Of a stretch of 64,000 nt of DNA, positions 53,001-63,712 are shown one piece after another (position 1 is the first letter of the stretch; each line of letters begins with the position of its first letter). The notes beneath the pieces were generated by a model, which was not told where the DNA came from, searched no databases, and worked only from the letters and a program-made list of their open reading frames with translations. The position numbers and the translations under genes are program-made. The DNA is taken from positions 12,109,553-12,173,552 of the forward strand of contig NC_059079.1 of the NCBI RefSeq assembly GCF_020497125.1, in the 5' to 3' direction. Origin of the DNA: Mauremys mutica (lineage: Eukaryota > Chordata > Testudines > Geoemydidae).

Positions 53001-53403
53001 CCTGTGCACTGATTAAGGCATATGTCCTGTGGAAAAATAGTATGTGGTCACGTAATTAAATATGGTATCATATAATGCATATACATACAGGGGCAAAAGT
53101 AAAGTTGCACTGGCAACCTTAATTTTGGTAATTCCTCACTTTTGAGTGCTTCACTTTGCCATCTTAATGTTCTTCTGATGTAATGTAATATAAAAATATA
53201 ATAGCATAAAATCCAGTGATAGAACAAATGAATGTTAATGACACCAAAGCACTTTATTTCTCCAACAACCTTCACTTACATAAAGAACCAAACATCAAAT
53301 CTTACCCATCAATGATGTTTTCAGGGGGGTATTTTTCATCACTTGATGTGGCTAGAACAACTTCAGCCCCTCGAGAGCTAAGGCACAGGTCTGTTGATTT
53401 CAT
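46990..53403 (-). CDS. HSPB11: HSPB11 (IFT25), intraflagellar transport B subunit; complete coding region in 5 exons
   Basis: HSPB11/IFT25 is a small beta-jelly-roll protein of the IFT-B complex. It pairs with the GTPase IFT27 and is needed for export of Hedgehog and BBSome cargo from cilia. Despite its name it is not a typical alpha-crystallin heat-shock protein. Five minus-strand exons join in frame to 141 residues (human has 144). Features are MKSTDLCLSSRGAEVVLATS, the calcium-site region SSDEKYPPENIIDGNSETFW, TTTGMFPQEFVISFHK, and the C-terminal TYLRFIIKSAFDHFVSVHTV. The start codon is the first ATG of its exon. The untranslated first exon is probably in the CpG island shared with LRRC42. 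Its stop lies about 600 bp from the DIO1 SECIS on the opposite strand. Confidence 0.96.
47537..47580 (-). CDS. HSPB11: HSPB11 44-nt coding exon
   Basis: The micro-exon encodes DLQYTEGALQTEEFS, matching human DLVHTEGQLQNEEI. Its phase fits both neighbours. The donor is TCT|GTGAGT. Confidence 0.92.
47985..48070 (-). repeat. MIR SINE relic
   Basis: It reads CGGGGCAAACAGAGTGAGGT then CAGGTCACAGAGTGAATCAG. It lies in HSPB11 intron DNA. Confidence 0.5.
48577..49327. mobile_element. hAT-like element with perfect 8-bp duplication
   Basis: The ends TAGGGCCCTACTAAATTC and GAATTTGGTAGGGCCCTA are flanked by TTTATATA at 48569-48576 and 49328-49335. The interior has repeated and inverted GCTGCCCAGCTCTGAAGGC blocks. 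No transposase. It lies in HSPB11 intron DNA. Confidence 0.9.
49440..49751. mobile_element. hAT MITE with perfect 8-bp duplication
   Basis: The ends are CAGGAGTAAGCAACC and GGTTGCTGACCCCTG, with CCATAGTG at 49432-49439 and 49752-49759. It is the same family as 54494-54784 in opposite orientation. Confidence 0.92.
50309..50377 (-). CDS. HSPB11: HSPB11 coding exon (RSLRIEKSLSKDP)
   Basis: The 69-nt exon encodes VRSLRIEKSLSKDPADFEVC to TEK, matching human TLKIEKSTSKEPVDFE. The donor is AAG|GTAAGT. Confidence 0.94.
50525..50640 (-). repeat. MIR SINE relic
   Basis: It has the reversed MIR core CATTTTACAGGTGGGGAAAC then GATTTGCCCAAGATCA. Confidence 0.6.
51169..51275 (-). CDS. HSPB11: HSPB11 coding exon (NSETFWTTTGMFPQEF)
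   Basis: The exon encodes NSETFWTTTGMFPQEFVISF to QCYL plus one base. The acceptor follows a long T tract; donor AG|GTAAGA. Confidence 0.96.
52018..52366. mobile_element. hAT-like MITE with perfect 8-bp duplication
   Basis: The ends are CAGGGCCAGCTTTAG and CTAAAGCCGGCCCTG, with GATGGCAA at 52010-52017 and 52367-52374. The interior is GC-rich. It is inserted in an older repeat (51690-53185). Confidence 0.92.
52707..52885 (-). mobile_element. CR1 3'-end fragment
   Basis: The reverse of the usual CR1 tail is visible (agatcagaccaatggtccat, agtggccaatg). It is inserted in a larger unclassified repeat in HSPB11 intron DNA. Confidence 0.85.
53306..53403 (-). CDS. HSPB11: HSPB11 first coding exon
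   Basis: The exon encodes MKSTDLCLSSRGAEVVLATS to ENIIDG. The exon starts at 53417 after an acceptor (catgcag) with 14 bases of 5' UTR. The donor is GG|GTAAGA. Confidence 0.95.
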
Positions 53404-54493
53404 CCTTTCTTGTTGGTCTGCATGAGATTAAAAAACCCAAAAGAAACGTTCTTACAATATCACTGAATGGGAGCGTCTGTCCTCTTGTTGCCTAGCATCC
53501 AAATTCAGTCCCTAACAGGAATTCAGAGAGCATGTTAAGATCTTATGAGCAACACTCTAGCCTCTTTTAAGATCTCTATGATTCAACCACTGATATTTCT
53601 TGAGTTACAATCAAAACAGTCCCCTCACACCACACTGCTGCCCACAAATAGTTCCAGTTCTAAAGTAAGAGTAGCTGCTTGCATTCCTAATTGTATTCTT
53701 TATTAAAACGCTTGAAAATGCATTTTACATAGTCAAAAACACCTATGTTCTAATTAAGAACTATAGTGACAAGGATTTAAGTAAAATATTTTTTAAAATC
53801 ATGAGTGTTTGCTGTAGTGCTGCCAAAGTAGCCAAACTCCTAATAAATGACCATATATAATTATAGTACTTTGTGCTTTTCTGTAGAACCTAAAAATCCC
53901 AGAGAACTTTACAAAAAATAGTTAAGCCTTGCAATAAATATCTGTATAAGTTAAAGTATGCCTTTTCCCTTCTGGTATTCCCTCTATTTCCTCAGTATCT
54001 CTTCAGTTTCCCTATTTCTTTCCCCATTGAAGGTATTTTGGGCCCTAATCCTGCAATGAGATCTATGTGGACACAGGGCCCGGGCCTTTGTCATGAGACT
54101 GAACAATGAATTATATGTGAGCTGGCAAGGTGATAAGACATCTAAAAAAAGTCAATGTCATTTTAGGTTGAATACACAGAGGCATTATGTCTCAGAACAG
54201 GGAGCTGATAGATTCTCTCCATATGGCATTGCTAAGACAAATAACAGATAGTTGTAGGGAGCTGAACACTAAAAAGATATAAACAGTTTGCAAGGAATTC
54301 AGGGAATGGCAACAATAATTAGGAGTCTGGAAGAACTTATTCAAGAATATTTAATAGAACAATGACTAGGGTGGATAACCGCCTACAAGTGTTGGGAAAG
54401 GGTATCCAACAAAGAAGAAGAAGAGTCATTTAGGGATGTCAATGGAGGAGTCTAAGAATAGTGGGATGAAACTGAGCACATGATCATTTAGGC

Positions 54494-54784
54494 CAGGGGT
54501 CGGCAACCTTTCAGAAGTGCTGTGCCTAGTCTTCATTTATTCACTCTAATTTAAGGTTTCACGTGCCAGTAATACATGTTAACATTTTTAGAAGGTCTCT
54601 TTCTATAAGTCTATAATATATAACTAAACTATTGTTGTATGTAAAGTAAATAAGGTTTTTAAAATGTATAAGAAGCTTCATTTAAAATAAAATTAAAATG
54701 CAGAGCCCCCCCCCAACCGGTGGCCAGGACTCAGGCAGTGAGAGTGCCACTGAAAATCAGCTTGCCATAGGTTGCCTATCCCTC
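54494..54784. mobile_element. hAT MITE
   Basis: It begins CAGGGGTCGGCAACC and ends GGTTGCCTATCCCTC, flanked by ATTTAGGC / AATTAGGC. It matches the copy at 49440 in reverse. It lies near the HSPB11/LRRC42 promoter. Confidence 0.88.
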
Positions 54785-54959
54785 AATTAGGCTGAACCAC
54801 AAGAAACGTTTCCTAGGGGTGAGGTTGACTCTGGAATAATTTCCCACAGGAAAGGACGTCCATCACTTAATTTAAATTTAGACTAGTCCAAACTTTGGAA
54901 AATATGAGGTACAGGGCAATTATACTAACAGACCTCTATCATCTGCTGGCATCCCTCAG

Positions 54960-55400
54960 CGCCTCCCCATGTCCCCATCGAATCCCAGAGCCCCCTCCCA
55001 TTGCCCCACATCCCCTCCCAAATCCCAGAGCCCCCCATTCCCAACATCCCCTCCCTATACCCCCTCCAAATCCCAGAGCCCCCCCATTCCCCACATCCCC
55101 TCCCTATACCCCCTCCCAATGCCCCAGAGCCCCCTCCCAATGCCCCACATCCCTTCCCCATGCCCCCTCCAAATCCCAGAGCCTCCTCCCAATGACCCAC
55201 ATCCCCTCCCGATCCCAGAGCCCCCCATTCCCCACATCCCCTCCCTATACCCCCTCCCAATGCCCCACATCCCTTCCCCATGCCCCCTCCAAATCCCAGA
55301 GCCCCCTCCCAATGCTCTACATCCCCTCCCGATCCCAGAGCCCCCTCCCAATGCCCCAGAGCCCGGGCTCCCTCCCAATGCCCGTCCCCGTCCCCGGGCC
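54960..55400. repeat. C-rich minisatellite beside the HSPB11/LRRC42 CpG island
   Basis: Imperfect tandem units are built from CCCCACATCCCCTCCC, ATGCCCC and AATCCCAGAGCCCCC. The array is purely C-rich on plus and G-rich on minus, and borders the CpG island. It opens long artefact frames on both strands. Confidence 0.9.
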
Positions 55401-55429
55401 CCTCCATTATCCTGTCACCCCAGCCCCAT

Positions 55430-56190
55430 ATCTCCCCTGGGTCCCCGCCCCTGGCTCAGGGACTCGCCTCTTGTCTCGGGTGGAGACGCCGCGCGCTCCC
55501 GCCAGGGGCTCCCCGTCGTTTTCTCAGCCCGCGCACGCGCGCTCCCCGGGCTCAGCTCCCCCGGCGCGCCCCCGCTCTCCCCTTTGTGGCCCCGGGGCGC
55601 TCCCGGGGTGGGACTGGCCTGTGTCGAGCCTCGCGCCGAGCGGGGGCTCTCGGGACGGCCCGTGCCCGGGGGCAGGTAGGTCGGGGGCGGGGGAAACTTT
55701 CCCAGCGCCCGCGAGAGCCCCAGGCTCGGAGCGACGGACCCCGCGGGGCGGGCCCAGGGAAGGGGGCGCTGCGGGGCACGAACCTCCCCCGGCAAGGGCA
55801 GGGGGCCAGGCCTCGGAGTCCCCCGCCCGAGGTGGGCAGCGGGTGGCTGAGGGGGCCCAGCCGGGGCGGGGCCGGCTGGGCTGAGCCCGCGGCTGGACGG
55901 CGCCAGGGAAAGGCGCAGACACCCCCCGGCCTAGCCCGTCTGCGCCCCGCGGGGGGAAGGTTCCGCGCCGGAGCCCCCAGGGCCGAGCAGCGCCCCCCGT
56001 CCGCGGCCGCCAGGCGGCTGCGCCTAGCCCGTCCCAGCGTCAGACAAAGCCGGTCCTGCGGCTCCGCGCCGCCGAGCCCAGGCGTGCCGCCCGCCGCCAG
56101 GGCAGGGCAGGGGGCAGGCCCCGGCGGTGTCATGGCAGCGCGGGTGAAAACCCCGCCGCCAGGTCTGCAGCGTCGAGCAAGGCGATGGTG
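55430..56190. promoter_or_regulatory. CpG island, probable bidirectional promoter of HSPB11 (minus) and LRRC42 (plus)
   Basis: This dense CpG block lies between the divergent HSPB11 and LRRC42 genes, which are also head-to-head in mammals. A plus-strand donor, GGGGGCAG|GTAGGT (exon end 55675), could close the untranslated first exon of LRRC42. I could not place the HSPB11 first exon. Open frames of over 300 codons here are compositional. Confidence 0.75.
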
Positions 56191-56339
56191 CATGGGACAG
56201 ACTTCTGTAGCGCGCTCACAATTTACCTCAGCCCTAATCAGGCATCGTTTTAAGGAGCCGGCCCCATGTGCAACGTACAGGACTATTTGAATGCAACAGT
56301 TGTAATGTACTGAATACTGCAGTTCTTTTTCTCTCTTGC

Positions 56340-56560
56340 TGATAACAGCTCACCTTAACTGATCACTCTCCTTATAGTGTGTACGGTAACACCCGTTGTT
56401 TCATGTTCTCTGTGTGTGTGTGTATATATAATCTTCCTACTCTATTTTCCGCTACATGCATCGGAAGAAGTGGGTTGTAGCCCACGAAAGCTTATGCTCA
56501 AATAAATGTGTTAGTCTCTCAGGTGCCACAAGTACTCCTGTTCATTTTGAGTACTGTAGT
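56340..56560 (+). repeat. Interspersed repeat with GAAGTGGG/CCCACGAAAGC core
   Basis: It shares GCATCGGAAGAAGTGGG, CCCACGAAAGCTTATGCT and GTGCCACAAGTACTCC with a very common reptile repeat related to the copies at 34763 and 41650. Class not known to me. It lies in LRRC42 intron 1. Confidence 0.6.
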
Positions 56561-56890
56561 ATGTACCGTATAGCAAGCACTGTGCTCTGCTAAATGCAAT
56601 CAGAGCAACACGGTGTTAGTACTGATGATCAAGGAGTACTTGTGTGTGGAAAAGACCCGTCATTCTGAAGCAAAAATCCTGAGTTCTAGGCCCCATATTT
56701 GTTTTGCTGGCAGCTGGGGTGTATATGTATCGTCCGCAGCCACACTTTCACTGTACCGTATGGGTACACTATAATGTGCTGCCTAGGGCACCAAAGGAAA
56801 TTAACTTGGAATTGATATATTTCCAAAATAGTATAATTTGTTTCTATTTATCTGTCTCTCCTTTTGTTTTTGCAGAAATTGTAAAGGGGA

Positions 56891-57363
56891 ATGTCTTACT
56901 GCATCAAGTCAGAAAGCCTTTTGGACACAGGCCCAGTATATGTGCGTGAAAATGGGCATCTGTATATGGTAAATCAGGGTTCTGGCACTGTAAAAAATGC
57001 CACTCCAAAACCACGGCCTTTTAGACTATTTTCCAAAGGATTCTCTGTGGAGCTTTGTATGAACAGAGAAGATGACAGTGCAAGGAGAGAGAGAACAGAT
57101 CATTTCATCTTTACTTATACTAAGGAGGGGAATCTCCGGTACTCAGCCAAGTCTCTCTTCGGCCTAGTGTTGGGTTACATTTCTGACAATGTTGATCATA
57201 TTGATTCGTTGATTGGCTTTCCAGAGCAGATTGCTGAAAAGCTTTTTTCTGCTGCAGAAGCAAGGCAAAAGTTCACAGAACCAGTTACAGGACTCAGAGC
57301 ACTACAAAAATTTACTGAGGCTTATGGAAGTCTGGTGCTTTGTTCATTATGTTTACAGAATAG
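56891..57363 (+). CDS. LRRC42: LRRC42 first coding exon
   Basis: The exon begins at 56876 after ttttgcag, with the ATG at 56891. It encodes residues 1-157 plus two bases, ending CLQN AG|GTAAGT. Confidence 0.97.
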
Positions 57364-60187
57364 GTAAGTGCATTCAGTAAAATAAATGTGAGGCTCTGCC
57401 AGTGTTTTACTTAAGTGTTTCATTTTTGTACTTAAATATAAACAGTTCCTTGATTTGGATCATTAAATTATATTTGTTCATTCCATAAAGTATTGTTGGT
57501 AAATAGCACTTGGTTTAATTCTTGTATCTGTAATGCAGAACCCCTAATACTGCCAGTTAATCCTCCAAATCCACACAAACACATTCTGCAACCTGAATTG
57601 AAGGATAAAACCTGCAGCTTTATTTTTAACATGCTAACACTTAGTACTTGTATGGTGCTTTAAAACCTAATCCTCACAACATACATACCTTATTGTCTGC
57701 AGGATAGTTTTAGCCATGTCAGTCCCAGGGTATTAGAGAGACATGGTGGGTGAGGGAGTATCTTTTATTGGACCTTCTGTTGGTGAGAGACAAAAGCTTG
57801 TCTAACTTACCTACCCCACAGGGGTGTTATGTTAATAATTAAATTGTGTCTGAACTAATAACCCTTTTCTGTAAGCATTTCAACATTTATTTTGACTTGT
57901 ATAGCCAGCAAAATGTTCTAGCACACAGTCCTATTGGGAGGTTCCATGTCTACTGTTCCATTTCATTTTAAGGGTATCAGTAGCCCAAGGTACAGGGGAG
58001 AAATGGATAGTCTTGTAATTATATCACAGGTTTTGAAGTTAGAAGTATTTGTAGAAGTATTTGCATGTGTTGCATGCCCTCCATATTAAAAACACCTTGA
58101 CCAGGGATTTTATCCCTCTCCACTCTTCTCTGGACAAGTTCTAACTCAACAAGAAAAGTTTCTTCTTACAAGGCTTAAAATAGGATTATATCCCTCTAAA
58201 ACCTTGTCCCTGGTGAAGTACCTTCCTATGCTATAACAATTTGGGGGTGTGTGTGTGTTGTGCATTCACACAGTTTATGGTCTTTTCAGTCCTTTAAATA
58301 TGAATCCATATAAATCAAAGCATATAGGCACATCCATTCTTGAATGCCAAAGGTGGCATGAGCAATATAGGAAAGTTTTAATAAAAAACAACATGAGATG
58401 TACCAGGTGTCACTTCATCCTCCGAATTATCAATTTTTTTTGCCAGCCTACTCATGAATTGCCCTTTTCGTGGGTGAAAGATGGCTTCCATTGTAGGCTC
58501 TTTGTGTTCTCTTTATTTCTCTAATCAAGGCTTTTGTCTTTGGCCATGAAATGTCAGTTTTACCATTTGGCAAGCAGTGCTGCTGGAATTGGACTGATAT
58601 AGCTTGAGATCTAGTTGTAATAGCTGTCTTTGCAAGTTGAAGTCACTGGTTACAGAGCAAGTACTTTTTGAGTCAGATCTGAGCCACAATGTTGGTATAA
58701 GACATTGAGTAAGTACTTGAGCATGTGTTCCACGTGGACTACAGCCTGGGTAGATAATGAAGAGAGTGTGCTCATTTGGGGCATTTTTCCACATGGCAGA
58801 GAGTAGGCACCTTCTAGGACTATACCTTTAGTGCATCTAAACGTTGATAGCTTTCTGCTCTTTACAGATATCTGGTTATTTCTGAAAAACTTGAAGAAAT
58901 TAAGTCTTTCAGGGAGCTGACCTGCTTGGATCTTTCCTGTTGTAAACTTGGAGATAACCATGAATTGCTAGAACATATCACCAAAGAAGCTCTGTCTAGG
59001 TACCAATTTATTTATATGTATAACTGACCAGCATTTTCTTTTCCGTCGCCAAGAAAGTTACAGAAACACACTGTCTCTTTAAAGGAAAGTTTCACAGGCA
59101 ACAGGCACTTTTATTGGGGTTTTTAGTTGTTTATAAATTCTCTTATTCAGGTGAAAAAAGCAAACATCAGAACTAATAACACAAATTGCATGATACCAGG
59201 CATGTACTGAGTCTTTAGACATGATCTACAATTATGAAGTTGAAATAAAAGTACTCTACTATCCAACATAAAGACCAATTGTTTTGTATATTTTTCATTT
59301 TCTGTTTATAGTATACACTCATTATTGCAAAACTTAATTTCCAACTGCTGTAGACTTTCCCTATTAAATTTGCTTATTGATTTTTTGGGAGAAAACTTTA
59401 TTAAGATAATCATTTTAATTGAATCAGTATGTCAGCATGAGACATTCCTAATTTACATATTTTGTCCAGTATGTGTTTGCTAAAATGTTTATATAACAGT
59501 CTTTTCAAGCTTCCAGAGATCTAAAAGGTAGACTATTGTGGAACTTTGTTAGATAGGTTAATTGTGTTTATTAATTAGTAACTGTAACTATATAAGACTT
59601 CCATGCATTTGATTCAAGGTTGTGATTTAAAGGGATGCTGTGGAAGTATATCTATAAGTTTTGGGGGATTTCATTTATAATCCTTCCTCGTATCTCATAC
59701 CAATTTTGTCCTTTCCTATATGTCAAACAAGGATTTTCCTTCTCCAGTTTTGAATGGGGTTGAAATTGACGAGCCTAATTGTCCTTAACTTTTCAGGTTA
59801 CAAAGAATCTTACTGCCTGTGTCAACAAGCTGTTGTGTTATAGTATTGCCTGTGTCAGTGAAATTTTGGGAATTGTTTGTCAGCAGAGCCTTCAGAGGGA
59901 ACAGGGAAAATACCAAAGAGGCCTCTTGTTTTATTAGTCCTTTTAATATCAGCAAAGGAGTGGTAGATTGAGCAGGGGCTAGGGGAAGATTCACATGAAA
60001 TGCTAACAATTTTACTAAAAACTGTGAAATTATTCCTTTACAAACTAACTTTACTTTCCTTATCCTAGTGTAACTCGGCTCCTCCTGAAGGATAATTGTT
60101 TGTCGGATGCAGGCCTTCGCAAAATGACAGCGCCAGTTCGAGTGATGAAAAGGGGACTTGAAAATCTTTCTGTATTAGATTTGTCTT
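56891..60187 (+). CDS. LRRC42: LRRC42, leucine-rich repeat protein; 5' part, first three coding exons
   Basis: LRRC42 is a leucine-rich repeat protein of poorly known function, conserved in vertebrates. Three exons join in frame to 241 codons of about 428; the rest is beyond the right edge. The start is MSYCIKSESLLDTGPVYVRE (human MSYYLSSENHLDPGPIYMRE). Conserved blocks include KPRPFRLFSKGFSVELCMNR, YISDNVDHIDSLIGFPEQIA and LRALQKFTEAYGSLVLCSLC. Repeats of the LRR type (LTCLDLSCCKLGD, VTRLLLKDNCLSDAG, LENLSVLDLS) occupy residues about 170-241. The intron after 60187 holds an unclassified repeat and a CR1 LINE. A non-coding first exon probably lies in the CpG island near 55.6 kb. Confidence 0.97.
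57705..57815 (+). repeat. Interspersed repeat fragment related to the same family
   Basis: The sequence GTATCTTTTATTGGACC, TGTTGGTGAGAGACAAAAGC is another common piece of reptile interspersed repeats. It lies in LRRC42 intron DNA. Confidence 0.45.
58868..58999 (+). CDS. LRRC42: LRRC42 second coding exon
   Basis: The exon encodes YLVISEKLEEIKSFRELTCL to EHITKEALS. The acceptor is ctttacag and the donor AG|GTACCA. Confidence 0.96.
60069..60187 (+). CDS. LRRC42: LRRC42 third coding exon
   Basis: The exon encodes VTRLLLKDNCLSDAGLRKMT to LSVLDLS plus one base of the next Cys codon. The acceptor is tatcctag and the donor T|GTAAGT. Confidence 0.96.
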
Positions 60188-60739
60188 GTAAGTGTGTCAA
60201 AGTGCCTCATAATTTATATTTAGAAGCACATAGTTACTTCTCATCTAGGGTTCCTCCTAGTTAATATTGAAAGGAGACAATTGTTCAAAATTAGCCCTGA
60301 CATCAGGAGTCCAAACATTGACAACTTGCCAGAATTCACATGTTGCACCTATAGCCTTATCCTGCTGCACCAAAGTCAGTGAAAGCAGAAATCAGGCCCT
60401 TGATTGGCATAAATACATCGTTTAAATGAACATTTATGCATTCCAAAATGGAACTTGAACTAGTCAATATCCTAGCTGAGTGACTCAGCCCTGAATTTAT
60501 AATCTAAGTTTTGTATTTTACTACTACTAAATATGACATGAACCTATCATCCTTTGTCTAGTCTTTCTGCTAGGGTGGTGACTATTCAACATGTAAACTT
60601 TTTACACAGACAACAAAACTAAGGTGACCGTCATCTTAGTCTCAAATACAACATCAAAAGAAAGCTTTAGGAACTTGACATTAACGAAGGATGCTGATTA
60701 TCGGTGGGGCTCACAGCACCAGCTGTTATGAAGGTTGCC

Positions 60740-61335
60740 TGTCACTTCCTATCATGTGTTCTCAGTTGCTTATAACTTTACCAAAAACTTTATCCATTTG
60801 GGGTGAAATATTCTATGCTCGGTGTCTGATTTAGGCTGATTTCTTCTGGAAAACTCCAGCCAGAATCATTCAGCCATTTCCAAGAACAAGGCTAGGGAAA
60901 AATGTTGTTTTGCCCATGTTAAAAAATTCTGGCTACCTTTGCTTTGAAAAACTCTATCACCTCCATGCTCTGGAACAGGGACCTGAAATTTGAAAGATGG
61001 TGGCCTTTGACGGATGTGCCTTTTGATGACCATGTTGAAAATCTGTCCAAACTTTACCTAGTTTGCACATTCTCACTAAACACTTTTTTAGATTTTAGCA
61101 GTTAAATTCCCTACAATTGCATTCGTGCTGAGCAGAACCTTCCCTGCAATTGCAGCTTTGCGCCATGCAGGGTCTAAGCACCTGAAGTGAGATCAGGGAA
61201 TCTGTTTCCCCTGTGCTCTTAATGCCCCCACTGGACCAGGCAGTATGAAGGAGGAAGCTGCCTGATTAAATTTTTTTTCTATTTTGCTTTATTAGGAACC
61301 TAAAAAATTGCATACAAAATGCTACTTTAAAAACA
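60740..61335. repeat. Related repeat body next to a CR1
   Basis: It matches 43075-43560 (GTTGCTTATAACTTTACCAA, CAAGAACAAGGCTAGGG). It is directly followed by the CR1 at 61340. Confidence 0.6.
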
Positions 61336-61339
61336 CTTC

Positions 61340-62724
61340 AGGTTGAGCAATAGTCAACATGGTTTCTGTAAAGGGAAATCGTGTCTTACTAATCTATTAG
61401 AGTTCTTTGAAGGGGTCAACAAACATGTTGACAAGGGGGATCCGGTGGGCATAGTGTACTTGGATTTCCAGAAAGCCTTTGACAAGATCCCTCACCAAAG
61501 GCTCTTACGTAAATTAAGCTGTCATGGGATAAAAGGGAAGGTCCTTTCATGGATTGAGAACTGGTTAAAGGACAGGGAACAAAGGGTAGGAATTAATGGT
61601 AAATTCTCAGAATGGAGAGGGGTAACTAGTGGTGTTCCCCAAGGGTCAGTCCTAGGACCAATCCTATTCAATTTATTCATAAATGATCTGGAGAAAGGGG
61701 TAAACAGTGAGGTGGCAAAGTTTGCAGATGATACTAAACTACTCAAGATAGTTAAGACCAAAGCAGATTGTGAAGAACTTCAAAAAGATCTCACAAAACT
61801 AAGTGATTGGGCAACAAAATGGCAAATGAAATTTAATGTGGACAAATGTAAAGTAATGCACATTGGAAAAAATAACCCCAACTATACATACAATATGATG
61901 GGGGCTAATTTAGCTACAACGAGTCAGGAAAAAGATCTTGGAGTCATTGTGGACAGTTCTCTGAAGATGTCCACGCAGTGTGCAGAGGCAGTCAAAAAAA
62001 GCAAACAGGATGTTAGGAATCATTAAAAAGGGGATAGAGAATAAGACTGAGAATATATTATAGCCCTTATATAAATCCATGGTACGCCCACATCTCGAAT
62101 ACTGTGTACAGATGTGGTCTCCTCACCTCAAAAAAGATATACTGGCACTAGAAAAGGTTCAGAAAAGGACAACTAAAATGATTAGGGGTTTGGAGAGGGT
62201 CCCATACGAGGAAAGATTAAAGAGGCTAGGACTCTTCAGCTTGGAAAAGAGAAGACTAAGGGGGATATGATACAGGTATATAAAATCATGAGTGATGTTG
62301 AGAAAGTGGATAAGGAAAAGTTATTTACTTATTCCCATAATACAAGAACTAGGGGTCACCAAATGAAATTAATAGGCAGCAGGTTTAAAACAAATAAAAG
62401 GAAGTTCTTCACGCAGCGCACAGTCAACTTGTGGAACTCCTTACCTGAGGAGGTTGTGAAGGCTAGGACTATAACAATGTTTAAAAGGGGACTGGATAAA
62501 TTCATGGTGGCTAAGTCCATAAATGGCTATTAGCCAGAATGGGTAAGAATGGTGTCCCTAGCCTCTGTTCGTCAGAGGATGGAGATGGATGGCAGGAGAG
62601 AGATCACTTGATCATTGCCTGTTAGGTTCACTCCCTCTGGGGCACCTGGCATTGGCCACTGTCGGTAGACAGATACTGGGCTAGATGGACCTTTGGTCTG
62701 ACCCGGTACGGCCGTTCTTATGTT
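61340..62724 (+). mobile_element. CR1 LINE, 5'-truncated, reverse transcriptase to 3' end
   Basis: This 5'-truncated CR1 sits in LRRC42 intron DNA. The frame at 61343-62026 encodes reverse transcriptase with the motifs VYLDFQKAFDKIPHQRLL, GVPQGSVLGPILFNLFINDL and FADDTKLL. A frameshift near 62010 is followed by the C-terminal part (62079-62533, [13 protein letters not shown] to [11 protein letters not shown]). The 3' end reads TGGACC...GGTCTGACCCGGTACGGC with a TTCTTATG end. It is dead but well preserved, so comparatively young. Confidence 0.93.
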
Positions 62725-63712
62725 GCAAAGTCAAGCACTCAAAAAGTTAGCCTTAATTCTGATGTTTCCTGTCTGTGTAACCCTAATTTGGCCCCCTTAT
62801 GAGTATGCAATATGATAGTCTTTAATTACATGAGCACTTACTATTTTTTTCCCCACAGCATCCCTGCCTCATTCAGTGCACTGTATGGACCTGCTCTGGG
62901 AATGAGTCAGGGTTGTATTTTGAAAGAGACTGATGTTGGTCGGATCTCTGCTTCATTTGCAAAAGTTGGAAGATGTGTAGTTAATGAGGCAGGAGGCTAC
63001 CGAAAGAGAAGGGACAGTCTCTCCGTTAAGGTAGTTGAATACTGCGCTGGAGAACTGGATTCTGCCCCTGTGTGATAATGGGCAAGATGTGAAAAGTCTG
63101 ACTTTTCACAGGTGACTATTTATTTGCATGTTTCTCATTTTTTGGGTGCCTGACCTGAGACCCTGGTGACTGGCTTACAGAAATGCTGAGCATTCACAGC
63201 TACAACTGAGGTCACTGGGAGCTTTGACTAGATAAAGTGCTATATAATGCTAAATAGTTTCAGACATCAGGTCCTAATTGTTTCAAATTAGCCACTCAAA
63301 ATGCGTGGATACTTTTGAGCTTAATCTCTGTGCCTCAGTACTTCATTTGTAAAATGGGGATAATAATTCCCCCTCTTCTCACAGGGATGTTGTGAACATT
63401 AACAAATGTGTGAAGCTCATGAGAAAAATAATTCTGTCTTCAGAATAGGTTTGAATATTATGCAGTAAATAAAGTATAGGGCCAAACGTTGAACAACAAG
63501 GAGAAAAGAAAATATTGAATAGTTGCTCATTAAGTGAGCAGCCTCCATTCCAGTCACTGAATGAAAAAATATACAACCATATAATTAAACACTGGTTCAT
63601 AATGCATACACCTCAGGGGACTGCATTAAGGTTACATAGGCAGCCTCAACCCAGGCATTTCCTATCTTTTGGTGCTTGAATTTGCAACCTTACATTAAAA
63701 GAACATTAGTTT
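62725..63712. mobile_element. Unclassified DNA element with ~140-bp inverted ends and a MIR-like core
   Basis: The left end (TTGCAAAGTCAAGCACTCAA then ACCCTAATTTGGCCCCCTTA) is the inverse of the right end (63566-63712, GTGCTTGAATTTGCAACCTT). The middle has GCATCCCTGCCTCATTCAGT and a MIR-like segment (GTGCCTCAG, GTAAAATGGGGATAATAA). No coding. Confidence 0.65.

Larger units (their letters stand above)
51690..53185. mobile_element. Second copy of the inverted-end element, with nested hAT and CR1
   Basis: This copy matches 62725-63712: ACTCCTGCCTCATTCAATGC near 51740, the MIR-like CATCTGTAAAATGGGG near 52585, and the right end at 53038-53185. A hAT MITE (52018-52366) and a CR1 tail (52707-52885) interrupt it. 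Its left end is cut. Confidence 0.65.

Noticed and set aside
55280..56290. 336-codon plus-strand frame (and overlapping 329-codon frame from 54895)
   Set aside because: They run through the C-rich minisatellite and CpG island; frames open on both strands at once and the proteins are Pro/Arg/Ala-rich without domains.
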